53,368 bases of DNA, taken from positions 1 through 53,368 of the forward strand of contig JAZQRZ010000161.1 of NCBI GenBank assembly GCA_045629845.1. The letters are read 5' to 3'. The stretch's first letter is position 1, and each line of letters opens with the position of its first letter. The notes under the pieces were generated by a model. The model saw only the letters and a program-made list of their open reading frames with translations, was not told where the DNA came from and did no database searches. Position numbers and translations under genes: made by a program. Origin of the DNA: UBA9715 sp045629845. Its GTDB lineage: Bacteria; Actinomycetota; Coriobacteriia; Coriobacteriales; Eggerthellaceae. Below, piece after piece: positions 24,989-33,688 of the stretch.

Positions 24989-26274
24989 TGCGCGCTGCGA
25001 TCAACGTTGATCACATTGCTCGCATCGAAGGTCACGGCAATGTGCATGTGGTTATTCAAGACAACGAAGTAAAAACTGTCCAGATGGAAGTTGTCGAGCC
25101 AGCACGCTTGTTTGAAAGTATGGTTCGTGGTCGCAGCTTTTCCGAGGTCAGCTACATTTCTTCGCGTATTTGCGGTATTTGTTCGGCAAGCCATACAGTG
25201 ACTGACCTGTTAGCTATAGAACGTATTTTTGGCGTGCAGGTTACCGATCGCGTGAATGCGATTCGTGAATTGCTGGTGTATGGCTCCTACCTGCAGAATC
25301 ATGGCACCCATTTGTATGTACTGGCAGCTCCTGACTTTTTGGGTCAGAAAAGCGTTTTTCCAGTTGAGCAGATTAATCCCGAACTGTTTGATAGCGCATT
25401 GGCGTTAAAGCAGCTTGGTAACGAGCTGTGCACTGCTGTTGGCGGCCGTTCGATTCATCCGATTACGGCTGTGGTTGGTGGCTTTACGCATGAAATCTCA
25501 GCTGACGAATATCTGACGTTTGCTGATCGCATGGAAGCCATGATTCCGTTTGCGCTGACTACCGTTGACCTGTTCAACTCTTTTGAAGTGCCTGATATGA
25601 AATCCGACGGCGACATTTTGGCTATGTATTCGCCCGATAAATATGCGGTATGCGATTCACGAAATGCCAAGTTCATCGATGCGGGCTGTGTCTTTGATGC
25701 AGATGATTGGACTGATTACATCGAGGAATACCAGGTGCCGCATTCAGGCGCACTGTTTGCACGTGTGCGCGAAACAGGTCGTCCGTATATGACCAGTGCT
25801 TTGGCTCGTATTAACCTGTCTTGGCCGCACCTTTGTAAGCAAGCAAAGGTGGCAGCAGCAAAGGCTGGTTTGCGTCCGCCCGAGCGTAACCCGTTCCGCA
25901 ATAATGTTGCGCAAGCTGTCGAATTGGTTGACGCGCTTGAGCGCTGTGCCATCCTGTGTCGTCGCTTGGCTGCAAATGAATTTGAAGGCCCCAGTACACC
26001 AGCGCCCTTTACTGTTCGTGCAGGTCGTGGGGTAGGTTATACCGAAGCTCCGCGTGGTGTTGTGTTCCACGAGCTCGAGCTTGATGACGATGGTCGTGTC
26101 GTGCATGCTTCTATCATTACGCCAACGTCGCAAAACGTTGCAAATATGGAAGATGACATGCGAAAACTTGCTGAGCTTCTTCTTGCTCAGGGCGCTGATG
26201 AGCCTACCATTCGTCTTGAAATTGAAAAGCTTGTTCGCGCTTACGATCCTTGCTTAAGCTGCAGCGTTCATTAA
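24988..26274 (+). CDS. hydA: Group 3b hydrogenase, [NiFe] large (alpha) subunit without a C-terminal tail
   Basis: 428 residues. The nickel ligands are in RICGICSASHT (N-terminal) and DPCLSCSVH (C-terminal). The reading frame stops immediately after the His of the second motif, so there is no C-terminal peptide for a maturation protease to remove; the Pyrococcus homologue, as I recall, has a short one. It should catalyse reversible H2 activation in the cytoplasm coupled to NAD(P). Its ATG overlaps the hydD stop. No hyp maturation genes are in the window. Confidence 0.93.
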   Translation: MRAAINVDHIARIEGHGNVHVVIQDNEVKTVQMEVVEPARLFESMVRGRSFSEVSYISSRICGICSASHTVTDLLAIERIFGVQVTDRVNAIRELLVYGSYLQNHGTHLYVLAAPDFLGQKSVFPVEQINPELFDSALALKQLGNELCTAVGGRSIHPITAVVGGFTHEISADEYLTFADRMEAMIPFALTTVDLFNSFEVPDMKSDGDILAMYSPDKYAVCDSRNAKFIDAGCVFDADDWTDYIEEYQVPHSGALFARVRETGRPYMTSALARINLSWPHLCKQAKVAAAKAGLRPPERNPFRNNVAQAVELVDALERCAILCRRLAANEFEGPSTPAPFTVRAGRGVGYTEAPRGVVFHELELDDDGRVVHASIITPTSQNVANMEDDMRKLAELLLAQGADEPTIRLEIEKLVRAYDPCLSCSVH

Positions 26275-26305
26275 TGTGGAAAAGGGTTAAACCCTTTTCC
26301 ACATT
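26273..26305 (+). terminator. Perfect 15-bp hairpin after hydA
   Basis: AATGTGGAAAAGGGT (26273-26287) pairs with 26291-26305 with a three-base loop, starting in the hydA stop codon. It is related to the dispersed hairpins at 21653 and 36172. There is no T run beyond the stem. Confidence 0.7.
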
Positions 26306-26497
26306 GGCCCTCAATTCCATATTTTTCGTACATAAGGTTGTGGCGGGTGTGAAGTTTGTCATTCGCTGACTAACGCATGGTAAAATCCAAGGTCGCACGC
26401 TAAGAGGCAATTACTGGTAGGGACACGAAAACGTGTCAAAATGCAGCGCAAAAGGGTGCTGCGTACAACGAGACGATTACCCAAAGGGGTTTACCAT

Positions 26498-27589
26498 ATG
26501 TCCATATTGGATTCTATATCAGGTTTTGCAGGGGGCCTGACTGGTGGTTTGACCAACGGTATTGCTGGCAATATGTCTGCTGATATGGCTATTGACCTGG
26601 GCACTGCTAATACTCTTATTGCAATTTCTGGCGAAGGTATTGTCATTAACGAACCTTCGGTTGTAGCTATCGAAAAGTCAACTCATCGCGTTTTGGCCGT
26701 TGGTCATGAAGCGAAAAACATGATTAACCACACGCCTGATGCGTTTTCTGCAGAACACCCGCTGAAAGATGGCGTTATTGCAGACTACGACGTTACCGAA
26801 GCTATGATTTCGGCTTTTATTAACAAGGCTGCTCCGCGTAAGTATCCGTGGCAGGCTAAACCGCGCATCGTTATCTGTATTCCTTGCGGTGCAACGTCAG
26901 TCGAAAAGCGCGCTGTCTTCGAAGCAGCTATTCAGGCTGGTGCACGTCAGGCATATCTCATCGAAGAACCTATGGCCGCTGCTATGGGCGCCGACTTGCC
27001 AGTTACCGAGCCTACGGGCAGCATGGTTGTCGACATCGGTGGTGGTACGACCGAAGTTGCTGTTATTTCGCTTGGTGGCATCGTTACTTCTTCTAGTCTG
27101 CGTTTGGCAGGCAACAAGATGGACGAAGCCATTTCCATGCATCTGCGCAACCTGCTGGGCATCAAGATTGGCGAACGTACTGCCGAAGTTATCAAAATCA
27201 AGATCGGTTCCATTCTTCCGTTTGAAGACGGTCGCGAACGTGACATGATTATTTCTGGTCAAGACATGGTCACTGAACAGCCTAAGGAAGTTACCATTCA
27301 GTCCGAAGATGTTCGTGCGGCACTTATGGAACCGTGCGAAGACATGGTGCTTTCCATTAAGGAAACGTTCAAGAAAACCAATCCCGACCTTGCCAGCGAC
27401 ATTATCCAGAACGGCATTTTGCTCACGGGTGGTGGCGGCTTGCTTTCGGGCCTTGACCGTTATCTTACCGACAAGCTGGAAATCCCTGTTTGGGTTAGCG
27501 AAACGGCACTTACTAACGTTGTTACCGGCTGCCTTAAGGTACTCGAGACCCCCACGGCACTTCGCCAAACCCTGATGAGGTCGCGCTAG
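26498..27589 (+). CDS. mreB: Rod-shape actin homologue MreB
   Basis: A 363-residue actin-fold ATPase. Phosphate 1 is AIDLGTANT, phosphate 2 is VVDIGGGTTEVAVISLGG, and the adenosine motif is LLTGGGGLLSGLD. It organises lateral wall synthesis. The start at 26498 has AAAGGGG upstream; the earlier in-frame ATG at 26441 would add 19 unrelated residues. It is the first gene of the mre-PBP2-rodA operon. TTGTCA (26356-26361) and TAAAAT (26381-26386), 19 nt apart, may be its promoter. Confidence 0.95.
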   Translation: MSILDSISGFAGGLTGGLTNGIAGNMSADMAIDLGTANTLIAISGEGIVINEPSVVAIEKSTHRVLAVGHEAKNMINHTPDAFSAEHPLKDGVIADYDVTEAMISAFINKAAPRKYPWQAKPRIVICIPCGATSVEKRAVFEAAIQAGARQAYLIEEPMAAAMGADLPVTEPTGSMVVDIGGGTTEVAVISLGGIVTSSSLRLAGNKMDEAISMHLRNLLGIKIGERTAEVIKIKIGSILPFEDGRERDMIISGQDMVTEQPKEVTIQSEDVRAALMEPCEDMVLSIKETFKKTNPDLASDIIQNGILLTGGGGLLSGLDRYLTDKLEIPVWVSETALTNVVTGCLKVLETPTALRQTLMRSR

Positions 27590-27611
27590 TCGCGGGGCAA
27601 GGGCGCGCGCC

Positions 27612-28547
27612 ATGCCGTTAAACATGAAACAAAGTGGATCGTTATTACCGCGCAACGTCGTGCTTGTTGTGCTGCTTATCTTGTCGTTAGCTCTTGCGAC
27701 GCTTTATGCGCGCGAAGGTGAAAGCGGTCCTATTCATTCGGTGCAAAATGTGTTTACAGGTGGTTCAACAGCTGTTGGTAGCGCAGGTGCTCGCCTGGGC
27801 TCTGCAACCGATACAGCTGGTGATTCCTTGGCGAACTTAACAGCAAACGATGGCACGCTTACAGCTCTTCGCGAACAGAACGAGCAGTTAAGAGAAATGC
27901 TTGCCAGCGCCGAGGAATATCGCCAAGAAGCTGAACGCTTGCGTGCTTTGCTTGATATGAAGCAGGTAAGTGGTGTAACGGGTCCTGTTGCTCACATCAT
28001 TGGTCGTTCAGCTAATGCTTGGGACCAATCCATCACCATTGATTTGGGTACTGCCGATGGCGTAGAAAGTGGCATGACCGTTATGGGGGCTACGGGTGTT
28101 ATTGGTCAGGTGTCGCATGCGGATACCAACACTTCAACGGTGCGTTTGCTGACTGATCCAAATTCTGGCGCTGCCGTCATGATTCAATCAAGTAGGGAAA
28201 ACGGCATCGTCCGCGGATCAATCAATGGTCTGTTGTACCTCGAAGACTTGGACGAAGATGTTATTCCTGAAGTTGGCGATGTGGTTGTAACGTCTGGTTT
28301 GGGTGGCAGCTACGAGCGCGGTCTTATCGTGGGCGCCGTGGTCAGCGTGAATAAGACGGCAAGCAACCCCACGGGTACCATCATCGTTAGCCCTAATGAC
28401 AGTGCCTCTTTACTCGAGGAAGTCATTGTGGTGTTCAAGGCACCTGACGTAGCAGCGGCAGAAGCGGCGGCTAAGGCTGAAGCTGAACGCTCTGCAGCCG
28501 AAAGTCAAAACCAAAACCAAAGCCAAAGCGAAGAAGGTGAAGAGTAA
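27612..28547 (+). CDS. mreC: Rod-shape protein MreC
   Basis: 311 residues. An N-terminal membrane anchor (about 14-30) is followed by a coiled coil (EQNEQLREMLASAEEYRQEAERLRALLDM) and two beta-barrel domains (GPVAHIIGRSANAWDQSITID onward), then a low-complexity Glu/Gln/Asn/Ala tail. It links MreB to PBP2 in the elongasome. It overlaps mreD by one base. Confidence 0.93.
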   Translation: MPLNMKQSGSLLPRNVVLVVLLILSLALATLYAREGESGPIHSVQNVFTGGSTAVGSAGARLGSATDTAGDSLANLTANDGTLTALREQNEQLREMLASAEEYRQEAERLRALLDMKQVSGVTGPVAHIIGRSANAWDQSITIDLGTADGVESGMTVMGATGVIGQVSHADTNTSTVRLLTDPNSGAAVMIQSSRENGIVRGSINGLLYLEDLDEDVIPEVGDVVVTSGLGGSYERGLIVGAVVSVNKTASNPTGTIIVSPNDSASLLEEVIVVFKAPDVAAAEAAAKAEAERSAAESQNQNQSQSEEGEE

Positions 28548-29071
28548 TGACACTTACACCTGATCGCATTGCCATTATCGTGGGTGCAGCTTTGGCAGTT
28601 TTACTGCAAATTGCTTTGGCACCTTATATCGCAATCGCTTCGGCTATGCCTAATTTCATTGTGGTGTTCGCTCTTATTGTGGCGGTATCGCGCCCTCATT
28701 CCTATGGTGCATTCCTGCCGTTTGTTTTGGGCTTGCTTTACGACTTGGTCACAGGTGGTCCTGTGGGCATCATGGCGTTTTCGCTGACGGCGTTTTCTTT
28801 CCTGATTGCGCGCTTGTTTGCGTCACTTGAAAACGACACGCTGTTCATGCCGTTAGCCATGTTAGCCTTGGGCATCTTCGTTATCGAGCTTTCGTATGGC
28901 ATGTTCCTTATGCTGTTTGGCTATAACACTGGCTTTTTCGAGGCAATTGCTTATCGCGTTGCACCCTGCTTTGTGTATGACCTGGTCATTGCCGTCATTT
29001 TGTATCTTTTCACCTCGCGGTTCTTCCGCCAGTCCGGCACGGGCCGCTTCGACGTTATGCAACTGCGGTAA
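28547..29071 (+). CDS. mreD: Rod-shape membrane protein MreD
   Basis: A 174-residue protein with about five membrane segments; the PFVLGLLYDLVTGGPVGI block is typical of MreD. It lies between mreC and the PBP2 gene, the conserved position. Confidence 0.9.
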   Translation: MTLTPDRIAIIVGAALAVLLQIALAPYIAIASAMPNFIVVFALIVAVSRPHSYGAFLPFVLGLLYDLVTGGPVGIMAFSLTAFSFLIARLFASLENDTLFMPLAMLALGIFVIELSYGMFLMLFGYNTGFFEAIAYRVAPCFVYDLVIAVILYLFTSRFFRQSGTGRFDVMQLR

Positions 29072-29080
29072 GGGGCGCGC

Positions 29081-31261
29081 ATGGTTTTCGGAATCATCGT
29101 CGCCATTGTGACGCTTGTCGTTGCAGCCGCTGCTGTGGGCATCTTTTTCCTTGTGCGTTCGCGTCGCGCTGGCTATTCAGCTAAGCCTCGTTCGCACGGG
29201 CGCGATGCGGTGAAGTCAATCGAAAGCGTGGGTGTTTCAAGTTCACTTGAACGCGAACGTCGCTCTTCGCATGGCGCACATTCGTCAGTGCGAACTGCTC
29301 CTGTTTCAACAACAGGCCGTCCAAGTGAAACAGTGCATCCGCGTTTTGTGGCTGTTGGCGTTCTTGCTGCTGCAGTGTTTGGTTCTTTGTCTGCAAAGCT
29401 GTGGAGCATGCAGGTGCTTTCATCTAGCGAATACAAGAACAAGGCAGTTCAGAACAAGTACACCAACGTGGCAACGCCTGCTCCTCGTGGTTTGGTGTAT
29501 GACGCTGATGGCATTCTGCTTGTAAAGAATCGCACGGCGCTAACCGTGCTGGCTGATGCATCGGTTGCTGATGATCACGATGTATTACAGCGTCTTTCGG
29601 CTGTGTTGGGTATTCCTTACAACATCGTACGTTTGCGTATTCAGGATCAAAGCTCGGGCGCGCAAAGTCAGCGCGTAGTGGCTTCGGATGCGCGTCAGCG
29701 CGATGTGGCGTTCATCGCCGAGCACTCCGATGCATTTTCGGGCGTTACGGTACAAGAGCGCACCATTCGCGAATATCCTTATGCGGCACTTGCAGCGCAT
29801 GTGCTGGGCTACACAGGCACGGTTTCTGAAGAGGAGCTGCAAACGATTCCTTCCAACCGTCAGGTTGAACTGGGCGATACCGTTGGTAAAAGTGGTATCG
29901 AAGCTTATTACGACAATGTGTTAGCCGGAGAACATGGTCAGCGTCGTGTTGTGGTTGATTCTCAAGGTACCGTTGTTGAAGTTGAAAGCGAAACGCCTGC
30001 TACACGCGGTTCTGATTTGTACTTGACCATCAAGGCGCCTGCTCAGTATGTCGCCGATACAGAGCTGGCAGCACTGATTGCGCCTGATGGAACGATTGGG
30101 CACGGTCGTGGTGTTGGTGGCGCTATTGTTGCTATGGATGTAACCGATGGCAGCATCTTGGTTATGGCTAGCTATCCAACGTTTGATCCCACGGTGTTTA
30201 CGGGTGGTATTGCTCAGGACGTATGGGATTTGTATTCCACTGAAGAAAGCTTCCATCCGCTTTTGAATCGCGCCATTTCGGGTACGTATCCTGCTGCTTC
30301 AACTTACAAGGCGTTCAGTAGTTTGGCTGGCTTGAAGTATGGCTTTGCAAGCGCTACTAAAACGTGGACCTGCGAGGGTTCTTGGGATGGCTTCCATTCA
30401 GGCGACTGGCAGAACTGCTGGAACCTGGATGGTCATGGCACGCTTGATTTGCATAACGGCATTCGTGTTTCTTGCGACGTTGTGTTCTATGAGATTGCAA
30501 AAGACTTCTACTATGCGGGTAAAAGTCAGGGCGGCAACATCAGCGATACTGCCTTGCAGGAAGAAATTGCTAAGTTTGGCTTTGGTCAGGCGACAGGAAT
30601 CGACCTTTCAGGCGAAGATGCTGGTCGTATTCCTACACCCGAATGGAAGGCTCAGCACTGGGTTGATGTCCCGACTGAAAGCTACTGGCGTGGCGGTGAC
30701 TTAACGAACTTGGTCATTGGTCAGGGTGACGTATTGGTCACGCCGCTACAAAACACTGTTGCATATGGCGCAGTTGCGACAGGTAATCTTATGCGTCCTC
30801 ATCTGTTGAAAGAAGTGCGCAATACATCTGATACGCCTGCTATTACCTTCGAATCCGAAGTCGTTTCGGTGCCCGAAGTTGAAGCAGCCAATTACAAAAC
30901 CGTGCGCGATGCGTTGGCTACTGTTTCAGCTGACTCAACGCCTATTGTTGATGCGCTTGCCGACTGGGGTATCGATGTGTACGACGTAGGCGCTAAGACT
31001 GGTACGGGCGAGGTTGCTGGTAAGCGCGATGTCGCTTGGTATATTTGTTACTATCCAAAGGATAAGCCGCGCTATGTTGTAGGCTGCTGCATCGAACAGG
31101 GTGGCGGCGGTGGCGAAGTTGCTGGCCCGCCAGCTGCTCGTACGTTGGGCGCACTGGTTGCACTGGAACGCGGTGAGCCGTTAGGCGTGGGTCCTGTTGC
31201 TGCTTCAACAGGCAAATCAGTGCCATTTGAAAACACGACGAACGAAGCTCGTACAGACTAG
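29081..31261 (+). CDS. mrdA: Penicillin-binding protein 2 (elongation transpeptidase)
   Basis: A 726-residue class B PBP. The dimerisation domain is followed by a transpeptidase domain with SxxK (STYK, in GTYPAASTYKAF), the SxD-type second motif (SCDVVFYEIAK) and KTGTGE. Residues about 3-25 form an additional membrane helix before a basic cytoplasmic loop and the normal anchor (about 87-108), so it seems to cross the membrane twice. It cross-links lateral peptidoglycan with RodA. Confidence 0.93.
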   Translation: MVFGIIVAIVTLVVAAAAVGIFFLVRSRRAGYSAKPRSHGRDAVKSIESVGVSSSLERERRSSHGAHSSVRTAPVSTTGRPSETVHPRFVAVGVLAAAVFGSLSAKLWSMQVLSSSEYKNKAVQNKYTNVATPAPRGLVYDADGILLVKNRTALTVLADASVADDHDVLQRLSAVLGIPYNIVRLRIQDQSSGAQSQRVVASDARQRDVAFIAEHSDAFSGVTVQERTIREYPYAALAAHVLGYTGTVSEEELQTIPSNRQVELGDTVGKSGIEAYYDNVLAGEHGQRRVVVDSQGTVVEVESETPATRGSDLYLTIKAPAQYVADTELAALIAPDGTIGHGRGVGGAIVAMDVTDGSILVMASYPTFDPTVFTGGIAQDVWDLYSTEESFHPLLNRAISGTYPAASTYKAFSSLAGLKYGFASATKTWTCEGSWDGFHSGDWQNCWNLDGHGTLDLHNGIRVSCDVVFYEIAKDFYYAGKSQGGNISDTALQEEIAKFGFGQATGIDLSGEDAGRIPTPEWKAQHWVDVPTESYWRGGDLTNLVIGQGDVLVTPLQNTVAYGAVATGNLMRPHLLKEVRNTSDTPAITFESEVVSVPEVEAANYKTVRDALATVSADSTPIVDALADWGIDVYDVGAKTGTGEVAGKRDVAWYICYYPKDKPRYVVGCCIEQGGGGGEVAGPPAARTLGALVALERGEPLGVGPVAASTGKSVPFENTTNEARTD

Positions 31262-31270
31262 GAAGGCTGA

Positions 31271-32494
31271 ATGCCCGAGATTTCGAACATAGCTACTGGA
31301 AGCCGCAACGAGCGCAGCGAAAAACGCCCGACAGGTAAAGGCATTATGTCGGCGCTTAATTGGCCGCTTCTTGTGGTCATTTTCCTGCTTGTGGCTTACG
31401 GGCTGGTCGTGGTGTATTCGGCTGTCCGTGTTGACCCAGACTACAATTTCTCACGTCAATTAATTGGTGTTGGTATAGGCGCGGTGCTCATGGCAATAAT
31501 TTGGGCCTTTGATTATCGGCGCTTGTCAGATTACACCGTGGTATTTCTTATCATTAATATCGTGCTTATCCTATCCCCGCACTTGCCCGTCATCGGTGTA
31601 AACACCATGGGTGCAACTTCATGGATTAAGTTAGGGCCGCTGCCTCAGCTACAACCAGGCGAGTTTGCCAAGATCACCGTTATCTTGCTTGATGCGTCAA
31701 TCATGGCGCGCTATAACGGCCGTCTTGATGATTTTACCGAGTATCTAAAAGCTGTCGGCATGATGCTCATTCCGTTTGTTTGCATCATGACTCAGCCCGA
31801 CTTGGGCACGGGCCTTGTGTATTTGTTTATTGCGGCTGTAGCTCTGGTGGTGGGTGGTGCGAATACGCGCTATCTGCTTATTACATTGGCGGTTTGTATT
31901 GCGCTTGTTGTGGCAGTGTTCCTTGTTGACGAGTTGCTGAAAGGCGCCAGTGGCGAATATAAGTTGTTGAAGCAGTATCAGCGCGACCGCTTACTTGTGT
32001 TCATGAATCAAGGGTCTTCAGACTTAACCGATGAAGGCTATAACTTGCAACAGGCAATGATTGCCATTGGTTCGGGTGGTCTGTTTGGGCAAGGTTACAT
32101 GCAAGGTTCGCAGCATGCACTCGGCATTTTGCCCGAGGCACCAACTGACTTTATCTTTTGCGTTCTGGCTGAAGAGCTTGGGTTTTTCGGTGTAGTGGTA
32201 TTGCTGCTTCTTTATATCGCGCTGGTTATAATAGGATTCCGCATAGCCAATGCGTCAAGCGATATGTTTGGGGTGCTTATTGTTATGTGCATTCTAGGCA
32301 TGTGGCTGTTCCATATTTTGGAAAACATAGGCATGACATGCGGACTTATGCCCATTACCGGCATTCCTTTGCCGTTTATGAGCTATGGCACTTCGTTCAT
32401 GATTATGAACTTTGCGCTACTCGGTTTTATGGGGTCCGTTTGGGCTCATGGTAAGGAAAATACGAGAAGGACGTCGTATGCAACTACCCGTTGA
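31271..32494 (+). CDS. rodA: SEDS peptidoglycan polymerase RodA
   Basis: A 407-residue SEDS-family protein with about ten membrane segments. Typical blocks are TMGATSWIKLGP, LQPGEFAKI, QPDLGTGLVY and the MPITGIPLPFMSYGTSFM segment. Together with PBP2 it polymerises glycan strands for elongation. Position after the PBP2 gene favours RodA over FtsW. Its end overlaps the next gene by 17 nt. Confidence 0.93.
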   Translation: MPEISNIATGSRNERSEKRPTGKGIMSALNWPLLVVIFLLVAYGLVVVYSAVRVDPDYNFSRQLIGVGIGAVLMAIIWAFDYRRLSDYTVVFLIINIVLILSPHLPVIGVNTMGATSWIKLGPLPQLQPGEFAKITVILLDASIMARYNGRLDDFTEYLKAVGMMLIPFVCIMTQPDLGTGLVYLFIAAVALVVGGANTRYLLITLAVCIALVVAVFLVDELLKGASGEYKLLKQYQRDRLLVFMNQGSSDLTDEGYNLQQAMIAIGSGGLFGQGYMQGSQHALGILPEAPTDFIFCVLAEELGFFGVVVLLLLYIALVIIGFRIANASSDMFGVLIVMCILGMWLFHILENIGMTCGLMPITGIPLPFMSYGTSFMIMNFALLGFMGSVWAHGKENTRRTSYATTR

Positions 32495-33596
32495 TTTTAT
32501 AGCGCTGATTGATGAAGCAACAAACATTAATGCTGCTCAGGAAACGCAGCTGTCTGTTAGCGTTTACGTTGACGACACGGCTCCTGCCGATGTGGTTGCT
32601 CATGTACGTGGCGCCTTTGCTAGCACGAAGCCAACGGTGCGCATGACGATTTCTTATCTCGATCGTAACTTTGTGCCGCAATCAGATGATGATATTGCCA
32701 TTGTTGTGGCAGGTGAATCTTTGAAGGTTGGCGCCGCTGCGAAAGCATTGCGTGCAGCTGGCGTACCAACGATGGTAGTTACTACTTCGCCTGTTGCGGT
32801 TGCTGAACGCGCTACAGCAGCTGGTGCTGCCATTCCTGAAGGCGATATCGTTGCCCCGTTCGAGGTGGGTGAAGAAGAAACGCAGGTCACCGAGCCTGTG
32901 GTGTTGGATGAAGAAACTGCTAAAGCGCTGGATGATCGTATGGGTCGCTGGATAGTAACGGTGGCTCGCGAAAAGCGTTTGGCGTTTGCTATCGCTTTTC
33001 CTTTTATGCGTCGTCCGTTGGCACTTGATGCAGTGCAGGCAACATCGCTTCAGAATGCTGGCATTGGTTTAATTCCACTGATTCCAGGCGCTGATTTGCC
33101 TGTAATGACGCTTAATCAGGCAAAGATGGTGCTGCAGATCGCTGCTGCTTATGGGCACGAGATGGATAAGAGTCGCATTAAGGAACTAGCAGCTGTTGTT
33201 GGTAGTGCTTATCTATGCCGTACGTTAGCGCGCGAATTGGTGGAATTTGTTCCTGTGTTGGGTTTCGCTGTTCGTACGGGCATTGCGTATGGTGGCACGG
33301 CTGCTTTAGGCCATGCTGTTATCGAATACTACGAAGGTGGCGAAAACGTTAACGGCGTAGCAAATGTAGCAACACGTGCAGCCGAAACTGGTGCGCGTTT
33401 GGCTGCAAAAGCTCGAGAGTTTGCAGCTGATCCGTCGGCAGCTAAGGTTGTCGGCAAGGTACAAGATTATGCTCCTAAGGTGCGTGGGGCTGTCGATAAG
33501 TATGTGCCTGTCGTGCGTGATACCGTTACCGATTTTGTGCCAAAGATTGCTGATACTGCAGCCGACATTATGTCTAAGGCTGTTGCTTCACGTTAA
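32478..33596 (+). CDS. DUF697-like protein at the end of the elongation operon
   Basis: 372 residues. The N-terminal part (about 1-135) looks like a GTPase/Rossmann-type alpha/beta region without a clear P loop. Residues about 160-295 match the DUF697/YcjF type (LQNAGIGLIPLIPGADLPVMTLNQ and the AAVVGSAYLCRTLARELVEFVP block), with weakly hydrophobic helices. The C-terminus is a repetitive helical stretch (VQDYAPKVRGAVDKYVPVVRDTV). ATG 32478 has GAAGGAC upstream. Coupled to rodA, so a role in wall growth is possible; function unknown. Confidence 0.75.
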   Translation: MQLPVDFIALIDEATNINAAQETQLSVSVYVDDTAPADVVAHVRGAFASTKPTVRMTISYLDRNFVPQSDDDIAIVVAGESLKVGAAAKALRAAGVPTMVVTTSPVAVAERATAAGAAIPEGDIVAPFEVGEEETQVTEPVVLDEETAKALDDRMGRWIVTVAREKRLAFAIAFPFMRRPLALDAVQATSLQNAGIGLIPLIPGADLPVMTLNQAKMVLQIAAAYGHEMDKSRIKELAAVVGSAYLCRTLARELVEFVPVLGFAVRTGIAYGGTAALGHAVIEYYEGGENVNGVANVATRAAETGARLAAKAREFAADPSAAKVVGKVQDYAPKVRGAVDKYVPVVRDTVTDFVPKIADTAADIMSKAVASR

Positions 33597-33688
33597 TCAA
33601 TATGGTTTTGCGGCGCGCGTGCGGCGTGCGTCGCTAGCTTTGCGCGCAATGTGGTGGGCATGCGCTTATGAACGATAAAGGATAGTTA

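Noticed and set aside
26897..27655. 252-codon open frame antisense to mreB
   Set aside because: Shadow of mreB; the composition is typical of antisense frames and nothing is recognisable.
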